From JBMFVE01 sp049966155 (GTDB lineage Bacteria; Bacteroidota; Ignavibacteria; Kryptoniales; JAKASW01): DNA of 25,343 nucleotides. The translations under genes and the position numbers were made by a program. Below, in pieces: positions 15,532 to 22,276 of this stretch. Position 1 is the stretch's first letter. Each line of letters starts with the position of its first letter. Under the pieces are notes generated by a model. That model was not told the DNA's origin. It searched no databases and was given only the letters and a program-made list of their open reading frames with translations. The stretch is taken from NCBI GenBank assembly GCA_049966155.1, contig JBMFVE010000020.1, forward strand, positions 1 to 25,343, read 5' to 3'.

Positions 15532-18087
15532 ATGATAAGCCATCGTTTAAAATTCTTTTTAATCCTATCAATTATACTTGTTCCATATGTAATTTTTGGA
15601 CAGGTAAAAGTTGAACTTGACGAGCCGGGTCAGGATCAATTCCTGAACAGTCAGCTCTGGCAATTTGCAAAGGGTACCGACTACTCATCAATACTCCCAT
15701 ATATACATAAATCTCAAATTAATTCTCAAAGGAATTTACTAAATGAAGTTACACTCCCAACTGGCTGGAAAATCAGTCCGGCAGGGAAACAGGTTAGTTT
15801 AGGACGACTCCCTTTTAATGCAATTGAGTACAACGGGCAATTGCTTATTCTAAACAGCGGTTACTATTATAAACAACCCCAGGAAATTTCTGTTGTTGAT
15901 GTAAAAACAGGTGAGCTTAAGCGCACACTCAATGTGGAATCCCTTTTCCCGGCTGCATGTGTGGGCAGGGATGGAAAACTTTATGTCAGTGGAGGATTTG
16001 ACTCAAAGATATACCAGTTTGATGAGAATTTGAACCTCTCTGCCAGCATTACTATCAATGGGTACACATCGGGATTGGATGCTTTGAACGATTCCACCAT
16101 TGCTGTATCATGTTTGACAACGACAAACAGCAAGGGTGAGTATGACAGAGGGAAATTGGCAATTGTCAATACAAAGCAAGGCAAGATTGTAAAAGAGGTG
16201 GAAGCCGGATACTTTCCCTATGATGTTAAAGTGGTACAATCAAGAATATTTATCTCAGTTCTGGGGGAAAACAAAATTTTAGTTTACGATTCAAATCTTA
16301 AAAAAATTAAAGAAATAAGAGTTGGATTAAGCCCTGCTTCTATGACATCTGGCTACAACTTTCTTTATGTCGTGAACTCAAATTCTGATAATATATCAGT
16401 TATTAATACAGGTACCCTTAAGGTGGTGAGGACTTACAGGTTGAATGAGAAAGGGATGAAGTTTGGGGCATCCCCAACCTCATGTGCAATAAATGGAAAT
16501 AAATTGTATGTAACTGAAGCTACAACCAATGCAGTTGCTGTTCTCAATTTGCAGTCTGGAAAATTAATGGGATATATACCCGTTGGCTGGTACCCAACAA
16601 AGGTCCTTTTTGCTGACGGAAAAATGTTTGTAACGAGTGCAAAGGGGATAAAATCTCGAAGGCCGAATCCAGATGGTCCTCAGCCTGTTAAAGGAAAGGG
16701 TGGGCCTGACTATGTGCTAACTTTACTCCGGGGTACACTTTCAATTATAACTCAGGATTCTATAAAAGTTAAATTAGCTCAATGGACAGGGCTCGTAAAA
16801 AATGGGTCGCCTTTGTTCACACCTGCGAGAGGATTCAGGATACCAATTAAACATGTTTTTTACATAATCAGGGAAAACAGGAGCTATGATCAGGTGCTTG
16901 GCGACCTTGGGCGGGGAAATGGTGATTCAACATTGACAATCTTTGGAAGGTCAATTACACCAAATGCTCACAAAATAGCTGGTGATTTTGTAACTCTTGA
17001 CAATTTTTATGTGGATGGTGAGATAAGCGTTCTCGGTCACAGCTTCACCACCAGCGGTTATGCCAGTCCTTTTCTCGAGTGGCTCGGCAATGTTGGCTAT
17101 TCGAGCAGGTATAAGGGATATCCTTATGGGACGGTGCCAGCCGTTTTCTCACCTCTTTATATATGGGATGCACTTGATTTAAAAGGAATTGACTATAGGG
17201 TTTATGGAGAGCCATACTACCTTTCCACAGAAGCCTATAAGCTAATTGTTAAGAATTTTGGCGATGAGAGTGAGCTCGCCAGGGCATTTTACAGCCACAG
17301 CATGGAGCTTTCGGCGAGTGTTGATAGGGGGAAGGAATTTTCTGACTTTGCCCGAAGATATTACGGCAGAGCCAACAGTATATCCGATGCAATTGAACTT
17401 TTAAGTGATAACTCGTTTACGTCAGGACTCTCAAGGATATTTACCGGGGGTTTGATATTGCAGCGAGCTCTTTCAGCAAGTTCAAAGTTTAAATATGACT
17501 TTGCGAAATTCCTGTACCACTATCCCTTTAACTATTATACCTGGGATTTGAACTATTCTGACCTCAAGCGAGTTAAAGCATGGAAAGAAGATTTTCATAG
17601 ATTGGAAAATGAAAAGAGAGTTCCCGCTTTTGAATATATCTGGCTGCCAAACGATCACACAGGAGGGACAAATACGAATTACCTCAATCCCTATCAGCTT
17701 GTTGCTCAAAATGATGCTGCACTTGGCATTATACTGGAAACAATATCAAAAAGCCCTATCTGGAAGAACAGCCTTGTCCTTGTTGAGGAAGACGATGCTC
17801 AAAATGGACCCGACCATGTGGACGCAACGCGGACAGTTGCACTGGCTGCAGGGCCTTACGTAATGAGAGATAAGGTGGTAAGTGAAAGATATGATCAGCT
17901 CAGCATGCTCAGGACAATAGAAATTATTCTCGGTTTAAACCCACTTAATCTTGGAGACGCTCTGGCTGTACCGATGTTTGGGATATTTACAGGTAAACCG
18001 GATTTTCGCAGTTACGTGCCAGCTGCGCATTCCAGCCTATTGGCGCCTTCAGATGTTGAATTGATGGATGCTTTTGAAAGGAAGTAA
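15532..18087 (+). CDS. Exported YncE-like beta-propeller / phosphoesterase fusion
   Basis: An 851-residue exported protein. It has an N-terminal signal peptide ('LKFFLILSIILVPYVIFG') and a YVTN/YncE-type propeller over about 75-420 ('VVDVKTGELKRTLN', 'VVNSNSDNISVINTGTLKVV', 'VLNLQSGKLMGYIPVGWYP'). A phosphoesterase domain of the alkaline-phosphatase superfamily (phospholipase C/acid phosphatase type) covers about 440-840. Likely metal or active-site segments are 'IIRENRSYDQ' at 445-454 (Glu448, Asn449), 'PNDHTGG' at 706-712 and 'EEDDAQNGPDHVD' at 752-764 (Asp754/755, His762). The same two-domain architecture is known elsewhere. The substrate is likely a phosphodiester or phosphomonoester, unspecified. 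It starts 14 bases after the sortilin-like gene behind a GGAG sequence, so the two exported proteins are probably cotranslated from one message. Confidence 0.9.
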   Translation: MISHRLKFFLILSIILVPYVIFGQVKVELDEPGQDQFLNSQLWQFAKGTDYSSILPYIHKSQINSQRNLLNEVTLPTGWKISPAGKQVSLGRLPFNAIEYNGQLLILNSGYYYKQPQEISVVDVKTGELKRTLNVESLFPAACVGRDGKLYVSGGFDSKIYQFDENLNLSASITINGYTSGLDALNDSTIAVSCLTTTNSKGEYDRGKLAIVNTKQGKIVKEVEAGYFPYDVKVVQSRIFISVLGENKILVYDSNLKKIKEIRVGLSPASMTSGYNFLYVVNSNSDNISVINTGTLKVVRTYRLNEKGMKFGASPTSCAINGNKLYVTEATTNAVAVLNLQSGKLMGYIPVGWYPTKVLFADGKMFVTSAKGIKSRRPNPDGPQPVKGKGGPDYVLTLLRGTLSIITQDSIKVKLAQWTGLVKNGSPLFTPARGFRIPIKHVFYIIRENRSYDQVLGDLGRGNGDSTLTIFGRSITPNAHKIAGDFVTLDNFYVDGEISVLGHSFTTSGYASPFLEWLGNVGYSSRYKGYPYGTVPAVFSPLYIWDALDLKGIDYRVYGEPYYLSTEAYKLIVKNFGDESELARAFYSHSMELSASVDRGKEFSDFARRYYGRANSISDAIELLSDNSFTSGLSRIFTGGLILQRALSASSKFKYDFAKFLYHYPFNYYTWDLNYSDLKRVKAWKEDFHRLENEKRVPAFEYIWLPNDHTGGTNTNYLNPYQLVAQNDAALGIILETISKSPIWKNSLVLVEEDDAQNGPDHVDATRTVALAAGPYVMRDKVVSERYDQLSMLRTIEIILGLNPLNLGDALAVPMFGIFTGKPDFRSYVPAAHSSLLAPSDVELMDAFERK

Positions 18088-18176
18088 ATTATTTAATGCG
18101 TCTTCTATTTCACCTGGCTTAATTAGACAGAATTTTTCTTAAATTTACCTGGTTAACATTTCTGATCAGGCATAAG

Positions 18177-19148
18177 ATGATTTATGATTTTATAGTTGTC
18201 GGTGGCGGTCCTGCGGGGATTTCTGCTGCCATTGAAATAAAAAAGAAGGGGCTCTCTCCACTTGTCATTGACAGAGGGAGTCTGGTTAATTCCATACAGA
18301 ATTTCCCAGTAAATATGATCTTCTTTTCAACTGTGGATTTACTTGAGATAGGTGATATCCCGTTTGTTTCGGCATCATCACATCCAACCAGGGTAGAGGC
18401 TGTTCGTTACTATCACAGAGTTGCTTCCCATTACAGCATAGAGTTCAAGACATATACCCGGGTTGTTTCAATTAGAAAGGACTCTAAAAATTCATCGTTT
18501 GTTGTTGAAACTGTAAACGAATTAAATTCTCAATTAAATTTCTTTCGCTCTAAGAAAATAATACTTGCCACAGGTTTTTATGACAATCCCAACCGAATTG
18601 GTGTTCAGGGTGAGGATATGCCGAATGTTTCCCATTATTATAGCGAGCCCACAAGATACTTCGGTCAAAAGGTAGTTGTGATAGGTGGGAAAAACAGCGC
18701 TGTCGAAGCAGCGCTGGAGCTTTACAGGAATGGGGTAGATGTTACAATAATTCATCGTGGGTCCTGGTTTGGTAAGAGTGTAAAGTACTGGATCCTTCCC
18801 GATATTGAAAACAGGGTAAGAAATGGCCAGATAAAGGCTTTCTTTGATGCTCATGTGAAGAAAATTACGTCAGATCATATCGTTATTGAGCAGCGCAGGG
18901 AAGAGATAGTTTTAGACTGCAATTATGTCCTTGCATTAACAGGTTATCATCCAGACATCAATTTTCTGAGGAGTGTTGGTGTGGCGGTAGATGGCAATAC
19001 CGGTGTGCCGGAATTTAATCCTGATACGCTGGAGTCAAATATTGAGGGAATCTATCTGGCAGGTTCTATACTTGCCGGCTACGATTGTAATAAAATTTTT
19101 ATAGAAAATGGGAGGGAGCACGGCAAAATCATCGCAAAGAATCTTTAA
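18177..19148 (+). CDS. ypdA: YpdA-family FAD/NADPH disulfide reductase-like protein
   Basis: A 323-residue flavoprotein of the YpdA (bacillithiol disulfide reductase, Bdr) family, which reduces oxidised bacillithiol with NADPH in Firmicutes. The FAD loop is 'GGGPAG' at 9-14, and the NADPH loop is 'IGGKNSAVEAALEL' at 169-182. Other family segments are 'ILATGFYD', 'IIHRGSW', 'ALTGYHPD' at 253-260 and 'AGYDCNKIFIENGREHG' at 300-316. As in the family there is no CxxC thioredoxin-reductase motif. The cysteine that follows Pro in Firmicute 'GGGPCG' (Cys14 in S. aureus YpdA, reported important for activity) is Ala13 here. The thiol partner in this organism could be bacillithiol or N-methyl-bacillithiol, which is known from Chlorobi; that is inference. 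No clear ribosome site is seen. A hairpin at its stop codon suggests transcription ends there. Confidence 0.87.
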   Translation: MIYDFIVVGGGPAGISAAIEIKKKGLSPLVIDRGSLVNSIQNFPVNMIFFSTVDLLEIGDIPFVSASSHPTRVEAVRYYHRVASHYSIEFKTYTRVVSIRKDSKNSSFVVETVNELNSQLNFFRSKKIILATGFYDNPNRIGVQGEDMPNVSHYYSEPTRYFGQKVVVIGGKNSAVEAALELYRNGVDVTIIHRGSWFGKSVKYWILPDIENRVRNGQIKAFFDAHVKKITSDHIVIEQRREEIVLDCNYVLALTGYHPDINFLRSVGVAVDGNTGVPEFNPDTLESNIEGIYLAGSILAGYDCNKIFIENGREHGKIIAKNL

Positions 19149-19189
19149 AAGATATAAATGAGGATAAGCTGTGCTCATTAAATATCTTT
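19148..19189 (+). terminator. Hairpin at the end of ypdA
   Basis: AAAGATAT (19148-19155) and AATGAG (19157-19162) pair with CTCATT (19174-19179) and ATATCTTT (19182-19189), giving a 14-pair stem with one small internal loop and an 11-base apical loop. It begins on the last base of the ypdA stop codon. The following U-run is short (TTTATT), so termination strength is uncertain. Confidence 0.5.
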
Positions 19190-19273
19190 ATTGTCCATGT
19201 AAAGGAGCTGAACAAATTGGTTGCCTGAGGATGAGAGTTACAATTTTTACACCATGGTTTGGTAAGGTTTGCA

Positions 19274-20404
19274 ATGACCGACCGTAAGGGAATTCATAAA
19301 ACGGGTCTTCTTGGAATGGATGAAGATGAACTCAGGTCATTTTTTGAGGAGATCGGAGAACCCGCTTATCGTGGAACTCAATTATATACATGGCTCTATA
19401 ACAAGAGAATTACTTCATTTGAGCCAATTACCGCGTTTTCAAAATCACTGAGATCCTATCTGTCCGAACATACGGCAATTCTTTATCCGGTAGTAATAGA
19501 GAAACAGCACTCTCAAATAGATGGGACAACAAAATTCTTACTTGAGTTAGAAGATGGAAATAAGATAGAATCCGTTTTAATTCCACGTCAGAAAAATGCA
19601 GATGACTTAGACTCCTTGACAGAAACAGTCTGCGTATCAACACAGGTGGGGTGTGCTCTTGGTTGCAAATTTTGTGCAACAGGTGCTATGAAATTTACCC
19701 GTAATTTGACTGCAGGTGAAATTCTATCTCAGATATTGATAGCTGAAGAACATGCAACTCGAAGAATCACAAACGTGGTATTTATGGGAATGGGTGAACC
19801 ACTTCTCAACATAGGTGCTGTGGTAAAAACAATAAAGATTTTGGTTGATGACAGAGCTGGCAATATGAGGGCTCGTGGCATTACTGTATCCACTGCTGGA
19901 ATTCCTGAAGGGATTATTGAGCTTGCAAAGGTTCCAATAAGGTTCAGACTTGCAATATCTTTACACAGTCTCAACAGGGAAATAAGAAATTTGCTCATGC
20001 CAATTAATAAAAAATATGAAATTAACCAGGTGATTGAATCGGCAATTGAATACTCTAAAGCAAAACGTGATAGAATAACATTTGAATATATTACATTTGA
20101 CGGTATTAATGATTCAGACAGGGATGTCAATAAACTGGTTACTCTTTCAAAGCGAATCCCGATGAAGATAAATTTAATACAGTATCATCCCCTTGATCAC
20201 CTGAGCAAGCTTGGTCTAAAGGTTGATGCTGAGGCAATTGGTCTTGCCCCGAGCAAGAGAATTAATGAATTTGCAGATGCACTTCGAGCCAGAGGCATCA
20301 CCGTGTTCATTCGCTCAAATGCCGGTCAGGACATAAATGGTGCCTGTGGACAACTGGCTGCAAAAAACTTACAACGAACAAGAAAAAAAATGGTGATATC
20401 ATGA
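19274..20404 (+). CDS. rlmN: 23S rRNA (adenine2503-C2)-methyltransferase RlmN
   Basis: A radical-SAM enzyme that methylates C2 of A2503 in 23S rRNA, and of A37 in some tRNAs. I use the ATG at 19274, preceded by TAAGG; an in-frame TTG at 19259 would add five residues. From the ATG the protein has 376 residues. The radical-SAM cluster 'CALGCKFC' supplies Cys127, Cys131 and Cys134, preceded by 'VCVSTQVG'. Further hallmarks are 'FMGMGEPLLN', 'ITVSTAGIP', 'LAISLHSLNREIRNLLMPIN', 'FEYITFDGIND' and 'IQYHPL'. The methyl-carrying cysteine is Cys358 in 'GACGQLA'. RlmN is separated from its paralogue Cfr by overall sequence and housekeeping context. Its stop overlaps the adk start by four bases (ATGA). 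Confidence 0.95.
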   Translation: MTDRKGIHKTGLLGMDEDELRSFFEEIGEPAYRGTQLYTWLYNKRITSFEPITAFSKSLRSYLSEHTAILYPVVIEKQHSQIDGTTKFLLELEDGNKIESVLIPRQKNADDLDSLTETVCVSTQVGCALGCKFCATGAMKFTRNLTAGEILSQILIAEEHATRRITNVVFMGMGEPLLNIGAVVKTIKILVDDRAGNMRARGITVSTAGIPEGIIELAKVPIRFRLAISLHSLNREIRNLLMPINKKYEINQVIESAIEYSKAKRDRITFEYITFDGINDSDRDVNKLVTLSKRIPMKINLIQYHPLDHLSKLGLKVDAEAIGLAPSKRINEFADALRARGITVFIRSNAGQDINGACGQLAAKNLQRTRKKMVIS

Positions 20405-21042
20405 GACTCATTCTTTTTGGCGCACCTGGAGTCGGGAAAGGAACCCAGGCAAAGATTTTATCTGAAAAATTCAATATTCCGCATATTGCGACAGGCGATA
20501 TTTTGCGAGAAGCTGTAAGAAACAACACAGAGCTTGGAAAAGAGGCAAAGTCGTTTATGGATAAAGGTGAACTTGTGCCGGACAGTGTAATGTTTGGAAT
20601 AATTCGTGAACGGTTGAAGCAAACGGATACAGCAAATGGATTTATTCTTGACGGATTTCCAAGAACGTTGCCTCAGGCTGAAGAGCTTGAGAAGGTATTT
20701 TCTGAGCTCGGAATAAAATTGGATGCTGTTGTAAGTATAGAGGTGGATAATACAGAAATTGTAAAGAGACTTTCCGCAAGAAGAACCTGTCGGTCCTGTG
20801 GTTCAATATTTAACCTCCTTGTGGACAAAATTGAGGACTCCATCTGTCCAAAATGTGGCGGCGAGCTTTATCAAAGAGATGATGATAGACCTGACACAGT
20901 GCAAAGAAGATTGGAGGTCTATGACAGACAGACAAGCCCTGTTAAAAATTTTTACGAATTGAGGAACATTCTCAAGAAGGTTGACGGTACAGGGAGTGTT
21001 GAAGAGGTGACATCAGGGATTATAAATGTGGTTAATGTATAA
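20401..21042 (+). CDS. adk: Adenylate kinase
   Basis: Catalyses ATP + AMP to 2 ADP in the cytoplasm. The 213 residues match the long-lid bacterial form. The P-loop is 'GAPGVGKGT' at 8-16, and the AMP-site segments are 'ATGDILRE' at 30-37 and 'GFILDGFPRT' at 80-89 (Arg88). The lid domain carries four cysteines, Cys130-x2-Cys133 and Cys149-x2-Cys152, expected to bind structural zinc. The lid ends in 'RDDDRPDTVQRRLEVY'. The start overlaps the rlmN stop, so translation is probably coupled; adk is more often seen near ribosomal-protein genes such as secY, so this pairing is a local arrangement. Confidence 0.97.
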   Translation: MRLILFGAPGVGKGTQAKILSEKFNIPHIATGDILREAVRNNTELGKEAKSFMDKGELVPDSVMFGIIRERLKQTDTANGFILDGFPRTLPQAEELEKVFSELGIKLDAVVSIEVDNTEIVKRLSARRTCRSCGSIFNLLVDKIEDSICPKCGGELYQRDDDRPDTVQRRLEVYDRQTSPVKNFYELRNILKKVDGTGSVEEVTSGIINVVNV

Positions 21043-21166
21043 ATAAGTTACTACACATGGGCAGCATTGTAATAACAGGTTAGCTGTAGATTGGGGGTGA
21101 TTTGATTTCAAACACAGTAATTAATTGATTGAATCGTTATATTAGACGAAAACCAAGGAGGAAAAC

Positions 21167-22189
21167 ATGCGAAGGTTATTATTTGTGGTAACAGGCATCA
21201 TACTGGTATCACAGTTATCATTTTCACAGGATCTGGGTTCAAAACTTTCTAAAGTCGGTTCAGACTATGCAAAAGCCTATCTGCAGCCTGGCGTGGATGC
21301 ATTTGGAGCTGATCTTAACAGCGGCATGTTCAATACAGCAAAAGTAGGGGGAATACTTCCGTTTGGATTAAATCTTTACATTGGCGTTAAAGTTCCTGCA
21401 GCTTTTGTCTCAGGTTCAAACAAAACATTTGACCTGAGCTACTCTGATACAGTTCATTTTTCGCGTACAATTTCATCTCAAACCTTTAACATTTCTGTTC
21501 CAACGACCTTCACAGTTACAGGTGCGCCTACAATCTTTGGCGACAAGGCAGCAGGTGTTGCAACCGGACGTGCTATAAAAGACACGACAATTGCTGGTCA
21601 ACCAATTCATCTCGATTCCACTATTACCATGAACACAATAGGCGGTCTTGGTAACATCAGCCTTGCACCCATTCCAATTCCACAGGTGGGAGTTGGTTCA
21701 TTGTTTGGGACGGATGCATTCGTGCGCTATCTCCCAAAGATAAAAATTGGTGATTATGGGTCAGTTGATCTTTTAGGTTTTGGTGTGAGGCACAGCATAA
21801 GTCAGTATATTCCACTGATACCAATTGACATATCTGTGCAGGTTGGCTGGCAGACATTTACAATTCGTGACTCATCAGATAGTCAGGTGCTAAAGGCTTC
21901 CACATTTGCAGCAAATCTTGAGGTGAGCAAAAAGTTTGCAATTTTAACCTTATATGGCGGTTTACAAACAGAAAATTCAAATGTTGATGTCAGTTACAAT
22001 TACATTCCACAGCCAACAGCTTTTATTCCAAATCCAAAGCCTGTAAATATCTCATTTAGTTCAAAGGGGAAAAACAATTTCCGTGCAATTGTTGGATTTA
22101 CTCTTGGACTTGGTCCTCTCGAACTTAACGCTGATTACAGCATGGGACAGATTAACGTTGCAACTGCGGGGATTGGAGTATCGATTTAA
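21167..22189 (+). CDS. Putative outer-membrane beta-barrel protein (DUF6588-like)
   Basis: A 340-residue exported protein with a strong AAGGAGG ribosome site (21155-21161) and a signal peptide ('MRRLLFVVTGIILVSQLSFS', cleavage before Gln21). The mature part alternates polar and hydrophobic residues with glycine- and aromatic-rich strands, for example 'GLNLYIGVKVPAAFV', 'VDLLGFGVRHSISQY', 'IDISVQVGWQTFTI' and 'FRAIVGFTLGLGPLELNADYSMG'. This suits a beta-barrel in the outer membrane. The beginning ('DLGSKLSKVGSDYAKAYLQPGVDAFGADLNSGMFNTA') resembles proteins grouped as DUF6588, a call I hold only tentatively. The last residue is Ile rather than the classical C-terminal aromatic. Function is unknown. 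The subtilase gene follows 87 bases downstream. Confidence 0.72.
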   Translation: MRRLLFVVTGIILVSQLSFSQDLGSKLSKVGSDYAKAYLQPGVDAFGADLNSGMFNTAKVGGILPFGLNLYIGVKVPAAFVSGSNKTFDLSYSDTVHFSRTISSQTFNISVPTTFTVTGAPTIFGDKAAGVATGRAIKDTTIAGQPIHLDSTITMNTIGGLGNISLAPIPIPQVGVGSLFGTDAFVRYLPKIKIGDYGSVDLLGFGVRHSISQYIPLIPIDISVQVGWQTFTIRDSSDSQVLKASTFAANLEVSKKFAILTLYGGLQTENSNVDVSYNYIPQPTAFIPNPKPVNISFSSKGKNNFRAIVGFTLGLGPLELNADYSMGQINVATAGIGVSI

Positions 22190-22276
22190 GTTTGATTGCT
22201 CTAAAATTTTAAACCACAATGCATATTGAAATAGTGGAGCACCGGTAATACATGTAATTTTCAAAGGAGCAGTTCC

